DNA of 64,000 bases, from positions 62,001 through 126,000 of the forward strand of contig JALQCR010000017.1 of the NCBI GenBank assembly GCA_023336205.1, written 5' to 3'. The DNA comes from Pseudanabaena sp. Salubria-1. GTDB lineage: Bacteria; Cyanobacteriota; Cyanobacteriia; Pseudanabaenales; Pseudanabaenaceae. The notes beneath the pieces are model-generated. The model did no database searches. It worked only from the letters and a program-made list of their open reading frames with translations, and was not told the origin of the DNA. The position numbers were made by a program, and so were the translations under genes. Shown here piece by piece: positions 52,234 through 60,599 of this stretch. The stretch's first letter is position 1. Each line of letters begins with the position of its first letter.

Positions 52234-52716
52234 TTAAATTCCCGTAAGTTTAGCGATCGCCCCTTCTAAGGAGCTTGGTAGCGATCGCAACAACTTACGT
52301 TTTTCAAAATCTACAGGTACGAGGGTAACCACTGCTGTTACACATAGATCTGTTTCAGTGCGAATTTGATATTCCCAGTTCAGGCGGACTTTATCTGGTG
52401 CAAGCCTAGTCATTACCAGCACATCATCACCCATTCGCGCCGAGCGGTGATAGCGCAGATTCATCTCGGCAACTGGTAAGTCCACACCTGCTGAAACTAA
52501 CTCCTCAAAGCTCATACCTACAGTGCGTAAGCATTCTACCCTTGCCTCTTCCATCCAAGTTAGATAAGTACCATGCCACACTACACCCGCATAGTCAGTG
52601 TGATGAGGATAAACACGCACAGGATAGTTAAACCAACCATCACTTTCATTACCTTCAGCGGTTGGTTCAAATTTGGTAATGACGTTAGTTAAAGTATTGG
52701 AAGGTAGATCAGACAT
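52234..52716 (-). CDS. hotdog-fold acyl-CoA thioesterase (YbgC/4HBT family)
   Basis: A 160-aa thioesterase. The family active-site pattern is seen in YPHHTDYAGVVWHGTYLTWMEEAR: Asp, then Gly and His. A 25-residue N-terminal extension precedes the domain. In cyanobacteria members of this family include the 1,4-dihydroxy-2-naphthoyl-CoA thioesterase of phylloquinone synthesis, but the sequence alone does not decide between that and a general acyl-CoA thioesterase. It is 60 bases upstream of argJ on the same strand. Confidence 0.85.
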   Translation of the reverse strand: MSDLPSNTLTNVITKFEPTAEGNESDGWFNYPVRVYPHHTDYAGVVWHGTYLTWMEEARVECLRTVGMSFEELVSAGVDLPVAEMNLRYHRSARMGDDVLVMTRLAPDKVRLNWEYQIRTETDLCVTAVVTLVPVDFEKRKLLRSLPSSLEGAIAKLTGI

Positions 52717-52800
52717 CGTGGTAATACCTATAACAAATTCTAATCAGGTCTTGTAGTTCTGAGTTTGTCATCGATATGTGGAAAGACAAATTGAGAATCA

Positions 52801-53184
52801 CTACAGTAAATTCTCTAGACGACGACGCATCATGGCAATTACGGGATCTTCTACCTCATCCTCATCATCTGATTCTGGTAAATTGCGATCGTGATCGCTA
52901 GACCAATCAGTTTTATCAACATTTTTTTCAGGAGGAACCAACAAGGCATCAGTCGGTACGATGTTTAAGTCATAGCCTGCTTCTTCACAAAATTCTTCTA
53001 AATCTTGCTTGTCGATGCGTTCAACTGTCGGCGACAAAAAATCTTGAGCCTCCAATAGACCTGCATAACGAATTGCGTCATCCTCTTGCTCGAAGGCGAC
53101 AATAATATTATTGCCTTCAATTTCTAGAGTATAAATACCTTCGTTATCGGTGTTAGCGTTAAACAGCAATACCCAAACTTGCAT
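52801..53184 (-). CDS. DUF3110 domain protein
   Basis: A 127-aa conserved protein of cyanobacteria and plastids. The N-terminal domain MQVWVLLFNANTDNEGIYTL is characteristic of DUF3110; the C-terminal third is acidic and disordered (DEDEVEDP) ending in a helix. I chose ATG at 53184 because the domain begins there; an in-frame ATG seven codons upstream exists. No function is established. Confidence 0.8.
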   Translation of the reverse strand: MQVWVLLFNANTDNEGIYTLEIEGNNIIVAFEQEDDAIRYAGLLEAQDFLSPTVERIDKQDLEEFCEEAGYDLNIVPTDALLVPPEKNVDKTDWSSDHDRNLPESDDEDEVEDPVIAMMRRRLENLL

Positions 53185-53234
53185 AGAAAAAACTCGACCA
53201 TTCAAAAAGCTCTAATATTGTATAACATGCCTAC

Positions 53235-53289
53235 TCCAAGATTTTTATTGAGAGCATTACTTTGCAATGCTCTCAATAAAAATCTTGGA
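53235..53289. repeat. palindrome upstream of acetyltransferase remnant
   Basis: TCCAAGATTTTTATTGAGAG pairs with CTCTCAATAAAAATCTTGGA, centre GCATT-actttgc-AATGC. It is followed by GTGTAGAACGCTGTAAGGAG, in which the GCTGTAA tail and the AAGGAG ribosome site lie directly before the acetyltransferase start. Confidence 0.85.
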
Positions 53290-53327
53290 CTTTATTTCAG
53301 TGTAGAACGCTGTAAGGAGTTACAAAT

Positions 53328-53872
53328 TTGCACCTTGATCGCTACACAACGGGTACATATACAATAGGCGCAACGATCTGGAAACAGGTGCTTTGGTACT
53401 TTGTAGGAGCGCCTTTAGTGCGTAGTTATTTAATCCCTTTTTCGGGTTTGAAGGTTAATATTTTGCGTTGGTTTGGGGCAGAAATTGGGCAAGGTGTGAG
53501 GATTAAAACTGGGGTGCGGGTCAAATTTCCTTGGCGCTTGGTGATCAAAGATTTTGTTTGGATCGGAGAAGACGCTTGGCTTGATAATCTTGATTTGATC
53601 ACGATCGAAAGCAATTGCTGTATTTCGCAAGGGGTTTATCTCTTACGGGCAACCACGACTGGGGCGATCGCAGTTTTGCCCTTAGCACCGCCCCAATTTA
53701 TATCGAAGCAGGTAGTTGGATCGCAGCGCGAGCGATTGTTACCGCAGGGGTAAGAGTCGGGCAGGGCGCTGTTTTGGGCTTAGGTAGTGTCGCGACGCGA
53801 TCGCTAGAACCAATGACAATTTACCTCGGCAATCCTGCGATCGCCATGAAGCCACGTAAAATCAGAGAGTAG
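53328..53872 (+). pseudogene. WcaF-like hexapeptide acetyltransferase with a one-base deletion
   Basis: A putative colanic-acid-type O-acetyltransferase of the left-handed beta-helix family. The N-terminal part (LRWFGAEIGQGVRIKTGVRVKFPWRL, quoted from two adjoining blocks, and ESNCCISQGVYL) reads from TTG 53328. After GVYL the expected CTGNHDW continues only in another frame (TGNHDWGDRSFAL ... YLGNPAIAMKPRKIRE). The bases CTCTTACGGGC would read CTCTGTACGGGC in an intact gene, so a single G is missing near 53643. Sequencing error would restore a 181-aa protein. Confidence 0.82.
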
Positions 53873-53925
53873 CAAGTTAATCCTGTTACGCTTTAATTTC
53901 AGGAATTAAATTTTTAAAATTAATT

Positions 53926-54876
53926 ATGACTGTTGCAACTACAAACCCGACCCCAAAAATTGGACTAGCTTCCCGTTTAGTAAATGGTCTTTTATCGATC
54001 GCGCCTTTATTTAACATAGCTAAGCAACGCGCTCGCAAGATGATGATCGAACGCGCTGAGTCGATGGGCGTAAACTGGCTTCAAATTGCCGCCGATCTCC
54101 AAAAACAAGATCTTGAAGCTGAACTAATCCAAGTTCAAAATCCAAACTTAAAGTATCCTGAATATTATCTTAAGCCTTTTCATGCCTATGAAGAAGGTAA
54201 CCTAGGCTGGTTGCCTGCAACTGAAGTAGAATCTGCGGCATATGCTGTTCACTCTCGGATCTGGAAGGATGAAACACCTCCAATTGAGGGTGATGCGAGG
54301 TTGCGTCAGAGCTATTTTGATATTGTGAAAGAAAAGATTAGCACTCAGCCTCAGGATATTCTCGATATCGGTTGCAGTGTGGGCATGAGTACTTTCGCGC
54401 TCCATAGCGCTTATCCTCAAGCCAAAATTACTGGGCTGGATTTGTCGCCACATTTTTTAGCGATCGCAAATTACAATACGCGCACCAAACATCCAGAACT
54501 ATTAGAAAATCAACAAGTGCAATGGATTCATTCCACCGCAGAACAAACGGGTTTACCTGATGGTTCCTTCGATTTTGTTTCCTGCTTTCTGCTATTCCAC
54601 GAGTTACCTCAAGAGGCTTCTCGCCAAATCCTGCGCGAGATGCGCCGTGTTTTGCGTCCTAATGGTCACTTTGCACTCATGGATATGAATCCCTATTCAG
54701 ATATCTATGTCAAAATGCCACCCTATATTTTGACTCTACTCAAAAGTACGGAACCCTATCTAGATCAATACTTCTCTTTTGACCTCGCTTCTGAATTAGT
54801 CGCCGCAGGTTTTGAGGCTCCAATGAGCATCGCTAATACGCCACGTCACCGTACTGTGATTGCTAAAGCAGCTTAA
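53926..54876 (+). CDS. class I SAM-dependent methyltransferase
   Basis: A 316-aa protein. The first ~135 residues form an N-terminal domain (ASRLVNGLLSIAPLFNIAKQ) typical of a cyanobacterial methyltransferase subfamily. The SAM domain follows: motif I DILDIGCSVGMSTFAL, ITGLDLSPHFLAIA, DFVSCFLLFHELP and LRPNGHFALMDMNPYS. The substrate is unknown. It starts 54 bases after the acetyltransferase remnant, and is followed by a long palindrome. Confidence 0.82.
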   Translation: MTVATTNPTPKIGLASRLVNGLLSIAPLFNIAKQRARKMMIERAESMGVNWLQIAADLQKQDLEAELIQVQNPNLKYPEYYLKPFHAYEEGNLGWLPATEVESAAYAVHSRIWKDETPPIEGDARLRQSYFDIVKEKISTQPQDILDIGCSVGMSTFALHSAYPQAKITGLDLSPHFLAIANYNTRTKHPELLENQQVQWIHSTAEQTGLPDGSFDFVSCFLLFHELPQEASRQILREMRRVLRPNGHFALMDMNPYSDIYVKMPPYILTLLKSTEPYLDQYFSFDLASELVAAGFEAPMSIANTPRHRTVIAKAA

Positions 54877-54896
54877 AGTGCTTTGCACCCAAACCA

Positions 54897-54958
54897 AACC
54901 AGAACAAATTTTTAAAAAGTGTTGCTTTGCAACACTTTTTAAAAATTTGTTCTGGTTC
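54897..54958. repeat. 29-bp-arm perfect palindrome
   Basis: AACCAGAACAAATTTTTAAA and its complement form perfect arms around GTTGC-ttt-GCAAC. The centre AAGTGTTGC-ttt-GCAACACTT is close to that of the 33346 element (AAGTGTTGC-ttc-ATAACACTT). It begins 21 bases after the methyltransferase stop. Confidence 0.9.
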
Positions 54959-55254
54959 ATTTTCCATGTAAGAAAGATGGCAGTATTGATTGGGCAAAAG
55001 CAACTGAAGTCTGCATTGTATTTATGGGCGATTAGCATGACTGAACAAGATCTTTTCTTTACTCAAGAATGGGGAGAAAGGGATACTATTACGGATGCGA
55101 AGAACGTAATTGGACGCAATCACAACTAGCTAAGTGGGCTATACCGAAAAACACGTTGTTTATATCATTATTTTCTGTAACCAAAGATTCGTGGTGTCTA
55201 AATGAGTAAACTGGTTTAAGTAACGTTTAACTCGAATTTGGGGATATAGACTGA
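54959..55254. other. gene-free interval before the mannosidase; decayed coding remnant possible
   Basis: No intact gene. On the plus strand about 55075-55190 reads YGCEERNWTQSQLAKWAIPK in one frame without a start, which looks like the end of a lost small protein. I cannot assign it. The mannosidase ribosome site GGGGATATAGACTG is at the end. Confidence 0.45.
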
Positions 55255-58200
55255 ATGGTTGATTTAGTGACAAGTCTGACTAAAGTTATTGAACAATTAA
55301 AATCGCGATCGCGTTTATCTATACTCAGCAATTGGCAAAGAGAACATGAACAAGGTACTTGGGAGACTTTACCAACGGTAAGCTCTAAGCAAAATAAGCC
55401 GATGGTAGCCTTCTTGCAATGCGAAGAAAACATTCATCTAAAGCAAGTTTGGCAAGTACCAGAGAGCTACGCAGGATTATCGATCATCGGCTCTACTATT
55501 CGGCTAAATTTAATATGGTGGGTGGATATTTGCGAGGTGTGGATTAATGGTAATAAAGTCCAAGAAGGAGATTTATTTGATCAGAAATGTCGGATTTTAT
55601 TAACTAATGATGCGGAACCTCATAAAGAATTTATCCTAGAAATCAAGCTGAATAGTCCTAAACACGACATAGGCGCATTGCAACTTTCAGAATTAATCTT
55701 TGAATATTTGCGTCAACCATGCGATCCTGATCAGTTAGCTATTGAATTAGAAATTCTCCAGACTTATATTCCAATTTTTACTAGGCATCAAGTTGATTTA
55801 CAACCTCTTGAAACTGCTGCAAATAGGTTAATTAATCTATTTGCAATGTCGGCATCGATTACAAGTGAAAGCCTTTTCGAGCAACTAGCAGAAATCCGCA
55901 AGCCGCTTCTGCAATATAGCGAATTCCTGAAACAGCGTCAGATTTATATGCTGGGAAATTCGCATATTGATGTCGCTTGGTTATGGGCGATCGCAGAAAC
56001 TAAAGATGCAATGCAACGCACATTTACATCGGCTTTAAACCTCCAAGAGCATTACCCAGAATTAATCTTCAATCAAAGTACGTCTGTCTCTTATCAGTGG
56101 ATGGAACGCGAATATCCTGAATTATTTGCCCGTATCCAATCTGCTGTTGTCGAGAGTAAATGGGAGCTGATCGGCGGCATGTGGGTGGAGCCAGATGGGA
56201 ACTTGCCGAGTGGAGAATCTTTGATTAGACAAATTCTCTATGGTCAAGAATATTTTCGAGGGAAATTTAATAAAGAGGTCAAAATCGCATGGTTGCCAGA
56301 CACCTTTGGGTTTCATTGGCAAATGCCGCAGATCCTCTTAAAAAGCGGCTTTGAAACATTTGTTACGCAAAAACTAATGTGGAATGACACTAACAAATTC
56401 CCGCATCAAATTTTTTGGTGGGAAGGTGTGGATGGAAGTCGTATCTTTACTTATTTCAGTAATGAGATTGGGCTGGGACTAGAGCCAGTCGCGATCGCAA
56501 AATATCTTGCTAACCAAGAAGAAAAACACGATATCCCTGAGACTGCATGGCTTTATGGCGTTGGCGATCATGGTGGCGGCCCAACTGCGGATATGCTCGA
56601 CATGGGGCGCAAGTGGGCGAATTCCCCAATTTTCTTTGAGATACAGCCCAGCACATTAGAGGATTTCCTGATAAATCTCAAAGCAAAGTTACCAAGAGAT
56701 TTACCAGTTTGGCAAGATGAACTTTATTTAGAATTTCATCGAGGCACATTTACCTCCAAAGCTGAGCAAAAACGGCAAAACCGCCAAGTTGAAGTTCTAA
56801 TCGGTAATGCCGAAAAATATAGCGCGATCGCATCTTTAATTACAAATATTCCCTATCCTCAAACTGAATTAGAAATCGCATGGCAAGGATTATTGCTTAA
56901 CCAATTTCACGATATTCTCACTGGTACATCAATTCCTGAAGTATTTACTGATGCCGAACGCACTTGGACTGAGGTAAGAGAAATCTGCGATCGCCTTCTT
57001 CCTCTTAACATCCAAGAAAGCACTAATTTGCAAGCATGGAATTTTCTCAACTGGCAGCGATCGCAATTAATCAAAAAGCCAGATGGTTCATTGTGTTGGT
57101 TAGCGAATATTCCTAGCTTTGGGTTTACTGAGCTTGAATCTGTAGGAATCTCAGAGTCAAATGAGCCTTTAAGTATTACTTCTGATAGTGAAAAGTTTTA
57201 TCTAGAGAACAGATATCTTAAAGTTGAGGTTGAGCTTAAAACTGGTTTGATCGCGCAAATATTTGACAAGCGATCGCAAAAAGCGATCTTGCAATCACCT
57301 AGTACCCTCCAGTTTTTTGAAGACAAGGGACAATATTGGGATGCATGGAATATTGATCCAAATTATGAAAGTAAAAAATTAGAATCGACAACGCTTGAAT
57401 CAATTGAGATTTCTAAAAATAGTAGCCTACAAATATCAGTCTGCACTGTCCAAAAGTTCCGTAATTCAACTTTTATCCAAGAGATTCAACTATCAGCCTT
57501 TGAGCCATTTATTACTGTTGAAAATTGGGTTGATTGGCAAGAGGAATACACCTTAGTCAAAGTAGCTTTTCCAGTAAATTGGCGATCGCCCTATGCTACT
57601 TACGAAATCCCAATGGGAACGATTCAGCGTAGTACACTTGGCGAAACACCTGAAACTAAAGCAAAATGGGAAGTCCCTTCTCAATATTGGGCAGATATAT
57701 CTTCAGAGAATGTTGTTGCTCCTGCGGAGCAACAACATTCTCTAGGTTTAGCAGTTCTCAATGACAGTAAGTATGGCTATGACGCAAAACCTGACTGTTT
57801 ACGTTTAACTCTGCTGCGTAGTCCTAACTGGCCTTGTCCAAATAGCGATCGCGGTCATCATGAATTTACCTATCGCTTAGTTCCCCATCAAGGTGATTGG
57901 CATGAAGCAAATATTGTTCAACTGGCTCAAGAGTTAAATAACCCTCTGGTTTTACATTGTTCACCCATTCCAACTAAAGAACACAGTTATTTACAAGTTT
58001 CTGCACCAAATATTATTCTTTCAGCTTTTAAGCGATCGCAGGATCAGTCAGGCTGGGTAATGCGTTTTTATGAGGCGCATGGACAAACAACTGAGGCAGA
58101 AATTGAGATTTCACTCAATTTATTGCAAGCAGAGAATATTTGGGAATGCGATTTGATGGAAAACAAAAACGCTTTACTGACTATAGTTAAAGGTACTTCC

Positions 58201-58263
58201 AATCACTTACAAGTTATATTTAAGCCCTATGAAATTAAAACTTTTTTCTACTCCAACGATTAA
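55255..58263 (+). CDS. alpha-mannosidase, glycoside hydrolase family 38
   Basis: A 1002-aa GH38 enzyme releasing alpha-mannosyl residues. Zinc-site motif HIDVAWLW starts at H237 with D239; the catalytic nucleophile is D349 in WLPDTFGFHWQMPQ; GVGDHGGGPT carries the later zinc ligands; NQFHDILTGTSIPEV is the conserved segment after the catalytic domain. A ~230-residue N-terminal domain and large C-terminal beta domains fit the family length. There is no signal peptide, so it is probably cytoplasmic and may degrade glycans or glycosides internally. Confidence 0.93.
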   Translation: MVDLVTSLTKVIEQLKSRSRLSILSNWQREHEQGTWETLPTVSSKQNKPMVAFLQCEENIHLKQVWQVPESYAGLSIIGSTIRLNLIWWVDICEVWINGNKVQEGDLFDQKCRILLTNDAEPHKEFILEIKLNSPKHDIGALQLSELIFEYLRQPCDPDQLAIELEILQTYIPIFTRHQVDLQPLETAANRLINLFAMSASITSESLFEQLAEIRKPLLQYSEFLKQRQIYMLGNSHIDVAWLWAIAETKDAMQRTFTSALNLQEHYPELIFNQSTSVSYQWMEREYPELFARIQSAVVESKWELIGGMWVEPDGNLPSGESLIRQILYGQEYFRGKFNKEVKIAWLPDTFGFHWQMPQILLKSGFETFVTQKLMWNDTNKFPHQIFWWEGVDGSRIFTYFSNEIGLGLEPVAIAKYLANQEEKHDIPETAWLYGVGDHGGGPTADMLDMGRKWANSPIFFEIQPSTLEDFLINLKAKLPRDLPVWQDELYLEFHRGTFTSKAEQKRQNRQVEVLIGNAEKYSAIASLITNIPYPQTELEIAWQGLLLNQFHDILTGTSIPEVFTDAERTWTEVREICDRLLPLNIQESTNLQAWNFLNWQRSQLIKKPDGSLCWLANIPSFGFTELESVGISESNEPLSITSDSEKFYLENRYLKVEVELKTGLIAQIFDKRSQKAILQSPSTLQFFEDKGQYWDAWNIDPNYESKKLESTTLESIEISKNSSLQISVCTVQKFRNSTFIQEIQLSAFEPFITVENWVDWQEEYTLVKVAFPVNWRSPYATYEIPMGTIQRSTLGETPETKAKWEVPSQYWADISSENVVAPAEQQHSLGLAVLNDSKYGYDAKPDCLRLTLLRSPNWPCPNSDRGHHEFTYRLVPHQGDWHEANIVQLAQELNNPLVLHCSPIPTKEHSYLQVSAPNIILSAFKRSQDQSGWVMRFYEAHGQTTEAEIEISLNLLQAENIWECDLMENKNALLTIVKGTSNHLQVIFKPYEIKTFFYSND

Positions 58264-58303
58264 TAGCATCGCTTCGCGACGCTATTAATCGTTGGACTTA
58301 TGA

Positions 58304-58412
58304 CTTACAGCAATTGCCGATTAAACGAGCCACAAGAAAAATTTTGAAACCATTGCGAAGCAACGCCTTCAAAATTTTTCTTAGTTGGGGTTTGAGCACA
58401 AAGCGCTGTAAG
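58304..58412. repeat. TTACAGC/GCTGTAA-rimmed palindrome, 109 bp
   Basis: CTTACAGC at 58304 pairs with GCTGTAAG ending 58412. Inside, CCACAAGAAAAATTTTG pairs with CAAAATTTTTCTTAGTTGG with bulges, centre TTGC-gaa-GCAA. It ends 20 bases before the next start codon. A smaller hairpin (TTAATAGC...GCTATTAA, 58260-58288) directly after the mannosidase stop is its likely terminator. Confidence 0.88.
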
Positions 58413-58432
58413 GAACATTTACTGTTCAAAAA

Positions 58433-59191
58433 ATGTCCAGAGTTATCAAGTTTAACTTCAGCCCTAATACCTTTATGCCATTTTTTTCAGTTCTTATTGA
58501 CTTACTTAGCGATCGCGATCGGTTCATTCAAGAAATCTATGACGGCATCAAAGTCAACACCAAAATATTTGGCTTGTTAGTTTGTAGCTCCATATTTTTA
58601 GCGATTTATGGCGGATTGATCGGTGCTGTTAGTTCTTGGATGCAGGTTCTATCTTCGGCAGCTAAGTTGCCATTTTTGTTTCTTATTACCTTAGCAATTT
58701 GCTTACCTGCGCTCTATTTCTTTAATGTTTACTTCGGTGCAAAAACTCGTCTGAGTCAATATACGGCGATTTTACTTTGCGCGGTAACTATTACGAGTAC
58801 TTTATTATTTGGTTTTGCGCCAGTCACCTTATTCTTCTTGATTACGACAGATAGCTATTCCTTTTTTCTGCTGTTAAACGTTGCCATATTCACGCTAACA
58901 GGAATTATTGGAGTTTACTTTCTCTATCAAGTTTTACTGCCAAAAGTAGAAACTATTGTCTCAGATCAAGGCTTAGTGATAGAAGATACAGCGATCGACA
59001 AAAATCGCAAAGTACGGATATCGATTTTGAAGTTTTGGTTAGGGCTTTATGCTTTTGTTGGTAGTCAGATGGCCTGGACACTCAGACCGTTTTTTGGCTC
59101 CTTTGGCTCCAAATTTGATTTTTTCCGTCCTCGTGAGGGTAATTTTTATATGGCGGTCTGGAATGCTATTAAGCAATTCTTTATCTCGTAA
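58433..59191 (+). CDS. membrane protein, cyanobacterial 'actin-binding WH2'-labelled family
   Basis: A 252-aa membrane protein with about five helices: LLVCSSIFLAIYGGLIGAV, LPFLFLITLAICLPALYFF, YTAILLCAVTITSTLLFGFA and FFLLLNVAIFTLTGIIGVYF. The N-terminal SDRDRFIQEIYDGIK and GSQMAWTLRPFFGS near the C-terminus are conserved-looking. Cyanobacterial homologs are often labelled as WH2-domain proteins, but the fold looks like a Yip1-type membrane protein and no WH2 function is supported. It starts downstream of a palindrome. Confidence 0.65.
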   Translation: MSRVIKFNFSPNTFMPFFSVLIDLLSDRDRFIQEIYDGIKVNTKIFGLLVCSSIFLAIYGGLIGAVSSWMQVLSSAAKLPFLFLITLAICLPALYFFNVYFGAKTRLSQYTAILLCAVTITSTLLFGFAPVTLFFLITTDSYSFFLLLNVAIFTLTGIIGVYFLYQVLLPKVETIVSDQGLVIEDTAIDKNRKVRISILKFWLGLYAFVGSQMAWTLRPFFGSFGSKFDFFRPREGNFYMAVWNAIKQFFIS

Positions 59192-59216
59192 ACCTGAGTT
59201 TAGAAATTAACAGTAA

Positions 59217-59276
59217 AATATAGAACCAATTTTTTGTGGCAAGGCTAAACCTCACCATAAAAAATTGGTTCTATAT
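59217..59276. repeat. palindrome AATATAGAACCAATTTTTTG
   Basis: Arms of 19-20 bp (AATATAGAACCAATTTTTT and complement) around a partly paired GTGGCAAGGCTAAACCTCAC. It lies 28 bases before the start at 59305. The CCAATTTTTT block recurs at 60041. Confidence 0.85.
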
Positions 59277-59304
59277 TAAATCGTAGAACTCTTACCCCAC
59301 AATC

Positions 59305-60030
59305 ATGCAAACTGATATCAGAAATTTGCAGATCACTGAGCAAGATCTTGAGAGAGTAACAGGAAAAGAGATTAGTCTTTTATTCATTGGAAGTACTTAT
59401 AGAATTTCTATACTCCAAAAGAAAAAATGCTTGGTTCCTTTTTTACTGAGTGAGGCTATCACTCTATTCTTAATTTCAATTTTCAGTTTGCCAATTAGCA
59501 TTTTGATCTTTCAAGCTCTTGGGAGCCCTATAAATAATCGTCAAGATCAAGTTGGATTTGCCATTTTTGTATTCTCATTTGTGTTAATTCTGTTCGCTAG
59601 TTGGAACCTATTTGCTTGGAAGAGATCTAAAAAAATGGCTTGTTTGTCGCATCTGCTCGATGAAGTAGATAAGTATAATCAGGTGGTTTTAGCTGTCGAT
59701 ATTAGCGATCGCCTAAAATCTGCTAGTAATCAACCCGTAAATCGCGATCAGCACCTCGATCATCGCGAAGATATACTGCAAGCTCTTGAGCTAACTAGAG
59801 ATAGTCTAATTTGCGGCTTAACTACAGAAAAAATCCTCCGAGAGCATCGGAACTTTTTAAGTAGTCATCGCCAGCTTTTTGACAATATTGAGCAAAATCT
59901 AATTGCATTAGAGTCCTTAGAAGTGAAGAATCAAGCCGATCAGTATAGTTCTATGCTGAGTGATGCATTAGTCATTGGTATCAATGTCCAAAGAGAAATG
60001 CTGAACTTGCAAACACATAAAATCATCTAG
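59305..60030 (+). CDS. unknown membrane protein with helical C-terminal domain
   Basis: A 241-aa protein I do not recognise. A soluble N-terminus of ~45 residues is followed by two membrane helices (AITLFLISIFSLPISILIF and GFAIFVFSFVLILFASWNLF). A ~120-residue helical domain then begins KMACLSHLLDEVDKYNQVV and ends in ESLEVKNQADQYSSMLSDAL, probably coiled-coil and cytoplasmic. The gene lies between two CCAATTTTTT-type palindromes, and next to the 252-aa membrane-protein gene on the same strand. Confidence 0.65.
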   Translation: MQTDIRNLQITEQDLERVTGKEISLLFIGSTYRISILQKKKCLVPFLLSEAITLFLISIFSLPISILIFQALGSPINNRQDQVGFAIFVFSFVLILFASWNLFAWKRSKKMACLSHLLDEVDKYNQVVLAVDISDRLKSASNQPVNRDQHLDHREDILQALELTRDSLICGLTTEKILREHRNFLSSHRQLFDNIEQNLIALESLEVKNQADQYSSMLSDALVIGINVQREMLNLQTHKII

Positions 60031-60040
60031 AGGTTCTGTA

Positions 60041-60086
60041 ACCCAATTTTTTGTGAGTAGCTTCGCCGCCCATAAAAAATTGGGTC
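60041..60086. repeat. palindrome ACCCAATTTTTTGTG
   Basis: ACCCAATTTTTTGTG and CCATAAAAAATTGGGT pair across a GC-containing loop (GCTTCGCCGC). It starts ten bases after the previous stop, so it may terminate the 241-aa gene. Same CCAATTTTTT block as at 59217. Confidence 0.8.
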
Positions 60087-60126
60087 TTTATTGTTGTAGT
60101 ATCGTGCAAATTTCATTACTAAAACC

Positions 60127-60471
60127 TTGGCACAAAATTATTTAGATTTAGTTCATGATTTGCAAAATCAGTTAGAAAGATTGCAAACAGAGATCGCCTC
60201 CCAAAAAGAACCTGTACCTGCGATCGCCAAAGACTGGCTGCGCTCGCATCGCGAAATTCAAACATTTTTTCAGTCAAATCTTATAAATGCAGATTTAGAG
60301 ATAACACCGCAAAATTTATCTTTGCAAGTGGAAATTGATAAACAATTAAAAATGCTTGGCGTAGATTTAACAATGTTGCAAACTGCGCGTAGTCCCGCCA
60401 CATGGCAAAAAAGGCATCAACAAGCCTGCGATCGCTTTGTTTTATTAGATCGCTATTTTCAAATGCATTAA
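60127..60471 (+). CDS. PatD-like protein (heterocyst frequency control family)
   Basis: A 114-aa helical protein resembling the PatD family, which in Anabaena tunes heterocyst frequency through PatS-independent cell-division links. Matching traits are the YLDLVHDLQNQLERLQTEI start, LQVEIDKQLKMLGVDLTMLQ and ARSPATWQKRHQQACDRFVLL at the end. The only upstream start in frame is TTG at 60127. In strains without heterocysts the role is unknown. Assignment is moderate. Confidence 0.6.
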   Translation: MAQNYLDLVHDLQNQLERLQTEIASQKEPVPAIAKDWLRSHREIQTFFQSNLINADLEITPQNLSLQVEIDKQLKMLGVDLTMLQTARSPATWQKRHQQACDRFVLLDRYFQMH

Positions 60472-60599
60472 TTCCATGAATTAATCATATATATTAATCA
60501 CTTGGATTAAACAAAGGGGTGCAAAGCATTTTACGGTAAACTCTTAGAATATCTAATAGATTTTAAGATAAACATAGTAAAAACTCTATAGTAAACTCA

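Noticed and set aside
54860..55129. 89-codon frame after the methyltransferase gene
   Set aside because: Its first half is one arm and centre of a palindrome; no domain and no ribosome site.
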